Shown in pieces: positions 8,570 to 16,626 of a DNA stretch of 64,000 nt. The first letter of the stretch is position 1. Each line of letters begins with the position of its first letter. The translations under genes were made by a program, and so were the position numbers. Under the pieces are notes generated by a model, which did not search any database, was not told the DNA's origin, and saw only the letters and a program-made list of their open reading frames with translations. Source of the stretch: CAYGZA01 sp964354135 (GTDB lineage: Bacteria; Planctomycetota; Planctomycetia; Pirellulales; Thermoguttaceae); contig CAYGZA010000002.1 in assembly GCA_964354135.1 (NCBI GenBank), positions 14,324 through 78,323 on the forward strand, written 5' to 3'.

Positions 8570-9318
8570 TTCGCCACCTCAAAGGCGCCAAAAAAGCTCA
8601 TCCGTTCAGAGATCTCCCTCTTGCCGAAGCCCCGGGCTTCGGCAAGCGCGAAGAACTCCTCGTAGTTCGGATCCGAGGCCGGGCCGCGGCATCCCCAGCA
8701 TCCCAATCCCCCTGCGGGGCAGGGCGCGTCGCAGCCTCCCTTAGTGATCGAGCCCAGGCAGAGCTGTCCGTGCTCAAACCGGCACACCGTATAGCGCTGC
8801 TTGCATTCCAGGCACACGGGGTAGGCGGGATACTTGTAAGGGACGTCCCAGATCACATGCTGGACGATCCGTTCCACCTCGGCCTTGGAAACCGGGCATC
8901 CCGGAATCTCCATGTCGACAGGCACGACCTCCTTGATCGGGCGGACGGGAAGCGTTTCCTTCGGAAGATCGCCGTACACCTCGCGATTCGCCTCTTCAAG
9001 ATTGTAGGCGTTCTTCTGTTTGTTCACGCCGCCGAAGCAGGCGCAACTCCCCATGGCAACCAGCACTTTGGCGCGGGCGCGAATGAAGCGGATGCGCTCC
9101 ACTTCGTCGCTGCGCGAAATCGCCCCTTCGATCAGCGCAATGTCATAGTCGCCTTCATCCGCTGACGAAACCTCGCGAAAACTCACGATCTTGATGGCAC
9201 TCAGGAATTCGGCCAGCGTTTCTTCTTTGTTGGCCAACTGGAGCTCGCAGCCCTCGCAACTGGTAAAATCGAAAACGGCGATCCGCGGCCGATGGGGTTC
9301 TATACCTAGATATTTCAT
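8566..9318 (-). CDS. hydD: [NiFe] hydrogenase small (delta) subunit
   Basis: A 250-residue iron-sulfur subunit that passes electrons between the Ni-Fe site and the flavin subunit. Proximal-cluster cysteines are seen in CEGCELQL, GSCACFGG and GCPVSKAEV. A C-terminal cysteine-rich part (CLECKQRYTVC, GGCDAPCPAGGLGCWGCRG) supplies the further clusters. There is no Tat signal, so the enzyme is cytoplasmic, as in group 3. ATG 9318 has AGAGGTGG upstream; longer in-frame starts run into the gamma-subunit gene. It sits between the gamma and alpha genes, 11 bases after the former and overlapping the latter. Confidence 0.95.
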   Translation of the reverse strand: MKYLGIEPHRPRIAVFDFTSCEGCELQLANKEETLAEFLSAIKIVSFREVSSADEGDYDIALIEGAISRSDEVERIRFIRARAKVLVAMGSCACFGGVNKQKNAYNLEEANREVYGDLPKETLPVRPIKEVVPVDMEIPGCPVSKAEVERIVQHVIWDVPYKYPAYPVCLECKQRYTVCRFEHGQLCLGSITKGGCDAPCPAGGLGCWGCRGPASDPNYEEFFALAEARGFGKREISERMSFFGAFEVAK

Positions 9319-9329
9319 TATTCCACCTC

Positions 9330-10238
9330 TCAGATCGCTTCCTTGAGGTTCATCACCGTCCAGAAGTCGAAAACGGGACCGTCCATGCAGACATACGTAG
9401 ATCCCACGTTGCACCGGCAGCACTTGCCCATTCCGCAGTGCATGCGTCGCTCCAGAGATACAAACATCCGGTCTCGCGGCATGCCCATCTTGCCCAACAT
9501 GTTGCACACGAACTTGAACATCACCGGTGGGCCGCAGACAATGGCGAAGGTGTCGTCCATCGGCACGTCGATGTTTTCGAGCAGCTTGGTCACCAGGCCG
9601 ACGGGGCCTTTCCATTCCGCATCAGGCTTCTCGACAATGATCGACAGATTGACGCCGTCCACGCGCCGCCATTGCTCGTACTGGTAGTCGAACAACAACT
9701 GGCTCGGATCCGTCGTCCCGTACAGGATGTGCACTTTCCGGAAGTCGGACCGGTTTTCGGTGACGTAGAAAATCGGCGCGCGCAACGGCGCCACGCCCAG
9801 CCCGCCCGCAATCAGCAGGATGCTGTGACCCTTCATCTTCTCCATCGGGAAGCAGGTGCCGAATGGCCCGCGAATGCCGACCTTGGCTCCGGGTTTGGCC
9901 TTGTGCAAAACGTTCGTCACCACCCCTGCCTGCCGGATACACAGTTCGATAAATCCTTTTTGTGAATTCGAACCGGAGATCGAGATCGGCACCTCGCCAA
10001 ATCCCGGCAACTCCAGCATCACGAACTGTCCCGGCTGGAACGAGAACCGCTCTCTTTCGACATTGTCGAGGATCCGGATATGGTACAGCTTCTCCTTGTC
10101 GGTCAGACGGATCACGCTGGAGATCTCGGATTTGAAGGTCTGATCAACGTGCTTCAGATGGGCCTTGATATTAAAATTCAACGGCTCGTTGATCTCCTTT
10201 TCGCGCGTTACATCATAAGGATGCAGCAAGGTTTTCAT
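9330..10238 (-). CDS. hydG: Hydrogenase FAD/NAD(P)-binding (gamma) subunit
   Basis: A 302-residue ferredoxin-NADP reductase-like subunit. The FAD-binding barrel includes QPGQFVMLELPGFGEVPISI, the nucleotide-binding part has LLIAGGLGVAPLRAP, and the C-terminal [2Fe-2S] site uses the cysteines in MHCGMGKCCRCNVG and YVC. It exchanges electrons between NAD(P)H and the iron-sulfur chain; the same fold occurs in dihydroorotate dehydrogenase PyrK and the NfnA-type subunits. Start ATG 10238 overlaps the beta-subunit stop by 4 bases. Its place second in the operon matches the Pyrococcus hydBGDA order. Confidence 0.94.
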   Translation of the reverse strand: MKTLLHPYDVTREKEINEPLNFNIKAHLKHVDQTFKSEISSVIRLTDKEKLYHIRILDNVERERFSFQPGQFVMLELPGFGEVPISISGSNSQKGFIELCIRQAGVVTNVLHKAKPGAKVGIRGPFGTCFPMEKMKGHSILLIAGGLGVAPLRAPIFYVTENRSDFRKVHILYGTTDPSQLLFDYQYEQWRRVDGVNLSIIVEKPDAEWKGPVGLVTKLLENIDVPMDDTFAIVCGPPVMFKFVCNMLGKMGMPRDRMFVSLERRMHCGMGKCCRCNVGSTYVCMDGPVFDFWTVMNLKEAI

Positions 10239-11284
10239 ATTCGCTCCTCCTCCTCCGCCAGCAGGTCCCGGATAATGTCAGGCGGGTTGATCCCCGCCAG
10301 GCAGACTCGGCCGCAGCGCCCGCACCCGACACACTTGGGTTCGTCGTACTCCTCAACGAAGCCCCGGTGCTGATGATAATAGCGGTATTTGAGGCGGGTC
10401 TCCCGCTTGGGCCTGAAATTGTGGCCTCCCGCAACCTCGGCGAAATCGACCACGTTGCAGGAATAGAGCTGCTTCACCTTGGCTCCTTCCCGGAAGTCCA
10501 TCGAGACGCGCTCGCTGACGCCGTAGCAGTAGCAGGTCGGGCACACCATGGCGCAGCTCCCGCAACTGAGGCACTTCCCGCCCCATTTCTTCCAGACATC
10601 GGACTCAAACGCGATATCCAACAGCTTTGGCAACTGCCGGATGTCAAGGTTTGGCCCGAAGCCGGCGGCGAGCCGCTTGCGCACGGCGAGGTAGTCCGCG
10701 GTATCCTGCTCTTGCACGTCACGCACCTGGACCTTGTGCAGAGCAGCGAAGCCGCGGTCCGAATCGATCGCAACGAAGTAGCGGTCGCCCAGGTCCGTGA
10801 GGAACAGGTCGAATCCGCGGTTGACCGTGTCGGTTCCCAGCGACCGGCAAAACGCGCCTTCGCAGGGCTCATGGTCAATCCCGACGATAAACGTGTTCTT
10901 GCGCCGCGAGATGTAATAGGGGCTGGGGAAGAATTCTCTCGCCATCACCTTGTCCAGCTTGAGCAACGCATTGATGTCGCAAGCGTGGAGTCCGATGATC
11001 GCCCGGGGCTGGAGCCGGTAGGAGATCTTCTGCGTCCAGTCATGATCGTCGAAGCGGTATGTGGACAGATTCTCCTTATAGGGAAGGAAATAGGTCTTGG
11101 CGGAAAACTCGGTCGTCTCGTAATTCAGGTCGAGTTCCGCGAAGTCTCTGATGGGCAAGTATTGATGAATCGGTTTGCCGTTCTTGTTGGTGTCAATCTT
11201 CTTGGGACCGATCACTTCATTTGATTCCAGGATGATATCCACCAAACGGTGAAACTGGTTCTTATCAAGAATTCTAAATAACAT
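10235..11284 (-). CDS. hydB: Hydrogenase iron-sulfur (beta) subunit
   Basis: A 349-residue subunit with two C-terminal [4Fe-4S] sites: CLSCGSCAMVCPTCYC and CVGCGRCGRVCLAGINPPDI. The large N-terminal part matches the beta subunit of sulfhydrogenases and anaerobic sulfite reductase subunit A (AsrA) by overall type (HACDINALLKLDK, GIDHEPCEGAFC). It probably links the flavin subunit to further electron carriers and, in sulfhydrogenases, may help reduce sulfur. ATG 11284 is preferred to GTG 11290 because GAGGAG lies 5-7 bases upstream of it. It is the first gene of the operon, 67 bases after a promoter-like sequence. Confidence 0.93.
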   Translation of the reverse strand: MLFRILDKNQFHRLVDIILESNEVIGPKKIDTNKNGKPIHQYLPIRDFAELDLNYETTEFSAKTYFLPYKENLSTYRFDDHDWTQKISYRLQPRAIIGLHACDINALLKLDKVMAREFFPSPYYISRRKNTFIVGIDHEPCEGAFCRSLGTDTVNRGFDLFLTDLGDRYFVAIDSDRGFAALHKVQVRDVQEQDTADYLAVRKRLAAGFGPNLDIRQLPKLLDIAFESDVWKKWGGKCLSCGSCAMVCPTCYCYGVSERVSMDFREGAKVKQLYSCNVVDFAEVAGGHNFRPKRETRLKYRYYHQHRGFVEEYDEPKCVGCGRCGRVCLAGINPPDIIRDLLAEEEERI

Positions 11285-11350
11285 AATCACTCCTCTTTAC
11301 GTCCGAGAACAGCCCGGCCACGTGCTCCCAGACGTGCTCCAAGGAAAGGC

Positions 11351-11379
11351 ATACTACCAAAAGACTTACAACCAGTCAA
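11351..11379 (-). promoter_or_regulatory. Sigma70-like promoter of the hydrogenase operon
   Basis: On the minus strand TTGACT (11374-11379) and TAGTAT (11351-11356) are separated by exactly 17 bases, close to the housekeeping consensus. The predicted transcript would begin some 60 bases before the hydB start. A 9-base direct repeat ACGTGCTCC lies between promoter and gene (11320-11328 and 11332-11340) and could be a regulator site. This is a reading by eye. Confidence 0.5.
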
Positions 11380-11411
11380 CCTCAAGATGCAGCAAAGTAA
11401 TCGTGTCGACG

Positions 11412-14400
11412 TCAATAGTCTCTTTCCAAGCCCTCGCCGAAGCACACCACAAGTCCGTCCGAAAGCGTCACCACGCACTGCTTCCCGGTTAGCGCTACAC
11501 CCCACCGCACCGGGGGCGCTGGGAGCGGGGCCGTCCACAGCGACCGGCCGTCCGTGGAGACGCCTTCCACGCTCTTCTGGTGGAGGACCACCAGCCCGTC
11601 GGCGCCGACGGCCAGGCCGCACACGTCCGCCGTGTTGCCCGCCCAGACGGTGCGATCGCTTGCGGGAACTTTCATCACGTCCCGGACGTTCCCACGGGTC
11701 TTCACATCCTTGTTCACCAGGTCGACGATGCGGTCCAGCGCCCGCGGATCGCGGGCGGAGAAAAGGCGGCCGTCGACCAGGGCAATGTGCCGGCCGGACG
11801 TCTGGAAATACTCGCGACCCTGGTGGCGTTTGAAGATGGTCGTCCTGGCCCACTCGTGGGAGAACAACTCGGGACCGCCGCACGACGGCTTGCCGTCCGG
11901 CTCCAGAAACATCTCCATTCCCGCCTCGAGTCGGGCGACCACTCGAGGATTCTTGCCGGAAAGCGCGTCCAGTGCCACGATCCCCACCGGGGCGCCGCCG
12001 TTGATGTAGAGCGTGTTGTCCTTCAGGAGGACGTTTCCCTGAACGCCGAAGCTCAGTTTCGGCTCGCTCCGATCCAGCGTGTATGCCTGCCGCCAGCGGA
12101 ATCTTCCGGTGGCCACGTCCACCGCAGCGGCTACGGCGCCGTCGGCGGCGGTGCTTCCGGCCGCGGTGTAGGCGATTCCGTCGTCGCTCAGGACAACCCC
12201 GCCGCCCAGAGGCCACGCCGACATGAGCCGGCCCATGATGTTGACAAATCGCTTTTCGGGCGCCAGCTCAATCCGTCCCAGCACGCGGCCGTCGGACGCG
12301 TCCACGCAGTAGAGAAAACCGTCGCACGAGCCGAAGACAACCCGTCCGTTCCAATAGGCCGGTGGGCATAGCACGGCGGCATGGGAAGACGCCTGCCAAA
12401 GGGTCTTTCCGCTGGTGGCATCGAGGGCCCGCACCGTACCGTCCGTCCCGCCCACGAAGACGCGCCCCTTGGCGCACACGGGCGCACTCAGGCCGCTGCC
12501 CGGCAGGCGCCGCCGCCACAACTCCCTCGCCTTCTGTGGAACGGGGGTGGGAACCGTGGCCGTCCCGGCGGAGTTGGCCCGAAACATCGGCCAGTCGTCC
12601 CGGGCCGCGGGCGCATTGGAGACGGGCGAGGCCCACGCGGGCGATTCCGCGGGCGCGCTCGGTTCCTTCAATGCCGAGCGGGGGGCCATGGAGAAGGTGC
12701 CGTGAACCTGCCAGCAATCGCAAGCCAGCGGCATCCAATAGAGCCGCCCGTTGGCCGGCACCACCCCGTCAAAGCACCCGGGACGGACGACGCCCTCGTA
12801 GTCGGCGAGCTTTCGCGTGCTCATGTCCACGTAGACCGTCCTCCCCTCCCCGCCTCCGGGACGATAGAAGAACTGGTTGGGAGTCGCCGTCAGGCGGGTG
12901 CAGGAGCCGATCACTCCGAGACTGAACTCACCAAGAACCTTGCCGGTGAGCGGTTCGACTTGCCGGCAGGCGGCCGCGGGTGCGGCCACGCGCGGCACGA
13001 CGTAGAGAACGTCGTTGAAGAAGAACGGATGGGGAGACTCGAAGTTCGACGCCCAGAGGAGATCGCCTTTCTCGAAGCCGACGCCGATCGTCTTCTTGAA
13101 CGGCGGCCCCGCGATGCACACCACGTCGCTCGTGGCCCGCGCGCAACAGTAGGTAGCCCATCCCAAACCCCAACCCTGGCGCTTGAGCGCGCTGCCGATG
13201 GCGTCGAAGAGCTTTTGGGATGTCTCGGGGGTGCTGCGCCACAATTGCTTTCCCGTGGCGGAGTCGCGAGCGGCCAGGTACTTGAGCGGCGCCAACTCGA
13301 AGATGCGTCCCCCTTTCATGCACAAGGCCCGGGCGTCAAACGGCTCCGGCTCGCCGATGCTCCAAAGCAGCTTCATCTGGGGATACTGATAGGCTGAGAG
13401 CCTTCGTGCCGTCCCGAAATTGTCGACGATGCTCTTGTATTGCGCGTCGGCCACGTCCCAGGGCCAGTGGCCCATTTGCCTTTTCTGCCGATGGGGAGCG
13501 ATGCGGGCATCCGGCGGGCCGAACGCCGCCCAGAGCTTGTCCTTCTCCTGCGCGATCCATTTCCAGTCCGTGTCCCCGGCGGCTGCCGCACTGGCCGGAA
13601 CCTTGAATTTGCCGCGCTCCTGCCCGGTCGCCGCATCGAGCATCCAGAGGGTGCCTCCCTCGGCAAAAACCACCTCGCTGCCGGTCGCCAGCTTGGCGAC
13701 GTCGTGGACGACGTAGTTCGGGTCCAACGGGCGGCTCCAGAGGCGCAGGCCGTTGTACGCGTTGAGGACCGTCAGCGTGTTCAAGAGCGGTTCTTCGCGC
13801 TCGTGGAAAGCGATGTGCCCGGAGAAGAAGAAAATCCGCCCGCCGGCAAAAAGCGTCTGATTGGGCATCGCGGCGAATACCGGATGCGTCTGGAAACGCA
13901 GCTCTCCCGGCAATCGCGCGACGCGGTCTTGCGACACCACGTTGTTGTCCGGCTCATGGTACGGATGGCGCCACTCGTCCACGCCGCTTTGAGCAGGCTT
14001 CATAACGACTCTTCCCGAAACGGCGCCGACACCGCCGGGACGCAACACGCGCAGGATCTCTTTCTCGGACGGCGGATCGCCAACGCCCGGCGCTACCCAC
14101 ACGGCGTCGGCCAGGTCCCCCGCCAGCCAGAGCGACGCGCCAGGGTCGTCCACGACGCAAACGCGTCCTCCCAAGAGCCCTTTCTCTCTCGCCCAATCGC
14201 GAATCTTGTCCATCCCAGGGGATGCGGCGCCCCGACAGAGAACCGTCCAGGGGGTTTGCTCGACGAGCCCGGCAATCGTCGGCAAATCTCTCTCATCCCC
14301 TCTGCAAACTACGACGACCAAGGCAGGCGTCCGCCCAAGGTGCTTGGACAACTCGAGGACGGCGTCGTCGGCCGTCGCCGGGCAGCAGCAAACCAGCGCG

Positions 14401-14426
14401 CTCAGCGCTGCGAACCACGTTTTCAT
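11412..14426 (-). CDS. Secreted PQQ-like beta-propeller protein
   Basis: A 1004-residue exported protein. The start taken is ATG 14426, with GGGAGAAACGAG before it and a Sec signal peptide after it (MKTWFAALSALVCCCPATA). Residues about 20-170 look like a degenerate Rossmann-type domain (VLRPGGVGAVSGR). The rest is a quinoprotein-type propeller with repeated blades such as TVLNAYNGLRLW, WMLDAATGQERGKF, VRALDATSGKTLWQ, YCVDASDGRVLG and VALDALSGKNPRV. Such proteins may be PQQ enzymes or BamB-like scaffolds; no PQQ-ligand set is certain. The same frame extends to ATG 14594 and adds a Tat leader (separate entry), so the product could be 1060 residues. Confidence 0.82.
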   Translation of the reverse strand: MKTWFAALSALVCCCPATADDAVLELSKHLGRTPALVVVVCRGDERDLPTIAGLVEQTPWTVLCRGAASPGMDKIRDWAREKGLLGGRVCVVDDPGASLWLAGDLADAVWVAPGVGDPPSEKEILRVLRPGGVGAVSGRVVMKPAQSGVDEWRHPYHEPDNNVVSQDRVARLPGELRFQTHPVFAAMPNQTLFAGGRIFFFSGHIAFHEREEPLLNTLTVLNAYNGLRLWSRPLDPNYVVHDVAKLATGSEVVFAEGGTLWMLDAATGQERGKFKVPASAAAAGDTDWKWIAQEKDKLWAAFGPPDARIAPHRQKRQMGHWPWDVADAQYKSIVDNFGTARRLSAYQYPQMKLLWSIGEPEPFDARALCMKGGRIFELAPLKYLAARDSATGKQLWRSTPETSQKLFDAIGSALKRQGWGLGWATYCCARATSDVVCIAGPPFKKTIGVGFEKGDLLWASNFESPHPFFFNDVLYVVPRVAAPAAACRQVEPLTGKVLGEFSLGVIGSCTRLTATPNQFFYRPGGGEGRTVYVDMSTRKLADYEGVVRPGCFDGVVPANGRLYWMPLACDCWQVHGTFSMAPRSALKEPSAPAESPAWASPVSNAPAARDDWPMFRANSAGTATVPTPVPQKARELWRRRLPGSGLSAPVCAKGRVFVGGTDGTVRALDATSGKTLWQASSHAAVLCPPAYWNGRVVFGSCDGFLYCVDASDGRVLGRIELAPEKRFVNIMGRLMSAWPLGGGVVLSDDGIAYTAAGSTAADGAVAAAVDVATGRFRWRQAYTLDRSEPKLSFGVQGNVLLKDNTLYINGGAPVGIVALDALSGKNPRVVARLEAGMEMFLEPDGKPSCGGPELFSHEWARTTIFKRHQGREYFQTSGRHIALVDGRLFSARDPRALDRIVDLVNKDVKTRGNVRDVMKVPASDRTVWAGNTADVCGLAVGADGLVVLHQKSVEGVSTDGRSLWTAPLPAPPVRWGVALTGKQCVVTLSDGLVVCFGEGLERDY

Positions 14427-14594
14427 CTCGTTTCTCCCATAAGACAGCTTGCGAAGCACTCGGTTATGAAGATGAACGGCCGCCCGCACCGGCTTGGCCG
14501 GCGTTCCGTTCCTGCGACTCACGACCGCGGCCCCGACGGCTAACCCCGCCACCCTGACGAATTCCCTCCGCGTGACTTCGGGACCCGATCGCAT
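14427..14594 (-). other. Tat signal-like leader fused in frame ahead of the PQQ-propeller gene
   Basis: The reading frame of the propeller gene stays open upstream to ATG 14594, which has AGGAG five bases before it. These 56 codons begin with TRREFVRVAGLAVGAAVV, a textbook twin-arginine signal, followed by about 27 residues with no sign of domain structure. Either the true gene starts here and has Tat and Sec leaders in series, or this is the stub of a deleted Tat-exported protein. Both starts have good ribosome binding sites. Confidence 0.55.
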
Positions 14595-14712
14595 CTCAGC
14601 TCCTACGACTTCAAGTGGAGGATCGCCTCACTTCGAGAGTCTTCCGTGGATTGTAGCGTGGCCGGCCGGGGCTGCAATATCCTCGACCGTGAACCGCAAA
14701 GTCCAAGCCCGT

Positions 14713-14928
14713 CCACCAAGGTGGGACAGGCAGAACGAGTACTACCACCAACTGTTCAACCTGGCCACCGTGCTCACCGACAAGGGCCAGCTCTGCTACG
14801 ATCCCGGCGGAAAGCGCTCCTGGCGCTGGGGCCTGCCGCCGATGCTCTATCCCACCCATTCGCTCGGCTACCTTGTGGGCGTCACCAGGGAGCGGGTCAC
14901 CAGAATCTCGTGCCTGGGTTGGCGCGGG
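14713..14928 (+). pseudogene. Internal fragment of a Gfo/Idh/MocA-type oxidoreductase
   Basis: About 72 codons in one plus-strand frame read like the middle of a secreted planctomycete Gfo/Idh/MocA oxidoreductase: RWDRQNEYYHQLFNLATVL, RSWRWGLPPMLYPTHSLGYL and RVTRISCLGW. The flanking residues in the same frame have no resemblance, and no NAD-binding GxGxxG or start is present, so only a fragment survives. Its 3' end lies 53 bases from the stop of the GyrI-like gene on the other strand, marking a rearrangement scar. Family assignment is from remembered sequence style and should be confirmed. Confidence 0.6.
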
Positions 14929-14980
14929 AACCGGCAGTGCGGCCCGAAGACCCCGGGGCAGGTCCGGGTGTCGAAGAAGG

Positions 14981-15640
14981 TCACGGCAAAGTCGATGGCG
15001 GCCCGGAATCCTGAGCACAACCTTCGATAAGCATCTGGATCTCCGTCAGGTACTTCTTGGGGTTTCCTTTGAGAATCATCCCCGGCCCCTTGAGATAGAC
15101 TTCGCGGGACGGGAGGATCGCCTGGTACCCGTGTTCCTTGACGTACGCAAGGATCTTGGAGTAGGCCCGCCCAAGCTGCTCGTAGGGGCCCCGGTGCATG
15201 AGCGCGACGCAGCGTCCGCCCGGCAGCTCGCGGACGGAGATCCCCTCGACTTCCTTGCGCTTGCGAATCGGCATGCACGCCTCCAGGTCGGCATCCTCCT
15301 CGCGGTATTCCCCGTCGTAGTAAAGGTTCAGCGGCGGGCCGCAGATCTGGCGGCCAAAGGCCCTGCCGATCTTCGCAAACCCTTTGCCGCAATCCGAGTA
15401 CTTGCCCCTCATGCGCACGCCCGCGACGAGCATCGGCTCCAACACCTTTTCCAGGACTTCAAACGTCGAGTCTTGCATGGCGATCTTCGCCTCCCTCTCG
15501 GTCGAGATAACGTGGTCCAGCGAGACGGCGATGTTCCGGTATTGGCGCATCTTCCCTTCGAGCAACTGCTTCTGACGCTCCAGGTAATCGAGAATATCGG
15601 CCTTCAGTCTTGAGATCGCAACGGGTTTCCCTGGAACCAC
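14981..15640 (-). CDS. GyrI-like effector-binding protein, MerR regulator lacking its HTH
   Basis: A 219-residue protein. Residues about 10-55 form a coiled coil (YLERQKQLLEGKMRQYRNIA) like the dimerisation helix of MerR regulators. Residues 60-210 look like a GyrI/SOUL-type small-molecule-binding domain (PGGRCVALMHRGPYEQLG, YLTEIQMLIE). A normal MerR protein would have about 75 residues of winged-helix DNA-binding domain before the coiled coil; none is found in any frame upstream. GTG 15640 has no clear ribosome binding site. It may be a remnant of a multidrug-type regulator or a stand-alone binding protein. The neighbouring oxidoreductase fragment supports loss by rearrangement. Confidence 0.62.
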   Translation of the reverse strand: MVPGKPVAISRLKADILDYLERQKQLLEGKMRQYRNIAVSLDHVISTEREAKIAMQDSTFEVLEKVLEPMLVAGVRMRGKYSDCGKGFAKIGRAFGRQICGPPLNLYYDGEYREEDADLEACMPIRKRKEVEGISVRELPGGRCVALMHRGPYEQLGRAYSKILAYVKEHGYQAILPSREVYLKGPGMILKGNPKKYLTEIQMLIEGCAQDSGPPSTLP

Positions 15641-15779
15641 TTAGGAAACATTGTATCCTCCGAGAACCTGCACCTGAAGACCTCTGGGGAGGGCGCCATG
15701 CCCGGCGATTGCAGGGGGCGGCGGCGAGTGCTACGATGGCCCTGCCGCAGGGGAAGGCCGTAGCAAAGGAGCCTCGGGC

Positions 15780-16598
15780 ATGGGAACAACCAGGGAGTAT
15801 CGCTACCACCGGTTGACGTGGGAGGAGATGAACGAAGCCATCGCGGCGCAGAAGGTGGTCGTCTTGCCGACCGGCTCGACCGAGCAGCACGGCCCTCATC
15901 TTCCGCTGGAGGTCGACGCGTTTCTGGTGGAATCGGTCTGTCTTGAGCTGGGCCGCAGGGCGCCGGATCGCGTGCTGGTCCTGCCCACCGTTTCCTTCGG
16001 CCTGAATCGGCACCATATCGACTTTCCCGGCACGATCCACATCGAGCCCGAGGTGTTCATCGCGTTCTGCCTCAACGTCACCAAGAGCGTGGCCTACCAC
16101 GGGTTCGAGAAGATCCTGATCGTCAACGGCCACGGGTCCAATACGCCGCTCGTGGACCTGGTGGCCCGGAAGACGGTGCTGGCCACGAGCTCCCTCTGCG
16201 CCGCGGTGAACTACTACAGTCTCGGCGTGGAGGCATTCAACCGGGTCCGCCAGACGCCGGTGATGGCCCACGCCGACGAGTTCGAGACGTCGCTCTATCT
16301 CCACCTGGCGCCGGACCGGGTGCGGATGGACAAGGCCGTCGCCGACAACGACGTGGCGGGCAAGTACATGAGCTCGGACAGCACGTCCCCGTACGTGCGC
16401 TTCAACGACTACTGGGCCCGCTGGACCGAGGTCGGCGTCCACGGAGACCCGACCGCCGCGACGGCGGAAAAGGGGAAGATCATCTGGGAAGCCGCGCTGG
16501 CGGGCTTGATCGAGCTGGTCGACGAGTTCCGCGCCTGGCCGATCGCCCGGCGCAACGACCGGCACAAGAACCCCGTCCAGTCGCAAATCCAATGGTGA
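15780..16598 (+). CDS. Creatininase-family amidohydrolase
   Basis: A 272-residue member of the creatinine amidohydrolase family. Metal-binding signatures are LPTGSTEQHGPHLPLEVD (E35, H37, D46), LIVNGHGSN and HADEFETS. The family includes creatininase, the Fe-dependent deformylase ArfB and mycofactocin MftE, so the reaction is hydrolysis of an amide in a small ring or peptide; the substrate is unknown. ATG 15780 has AGGAG upstream. The following enolase-superfamily gene begins 28 bases after its stop on the same strand, so the two likely form one transcript and may act on one pathway. Confidence 0.9.
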   Translation: MGTTREYRYHRLTWEEMNEAIAAQKVVVLPTGSTEQHGPHLPLEVDAFLVESVCLELGRRAPDRVLVLPTVSFGLNRHHIDFPGTIHIEPEVFIAFCLNVTKSVAYHGFEKILIVNGHGSNTPLVDLVARKTVLATSSLCAAVNYYSLGVEAFNRVRQTPVMAHADEFETSLYLHLAPDRVRMDKAVADNDVAGKYMSSDSTSPYVRFNDYWARWTEVGVHGDPTAATAEKGKIIWEAALAGLIELVDEFRAWPIARRNDRHKNPVQSQIQW

Positions 16599-16626
16599 CG
16601 GGCGTGAGAATACGCGGGTGGTGACC

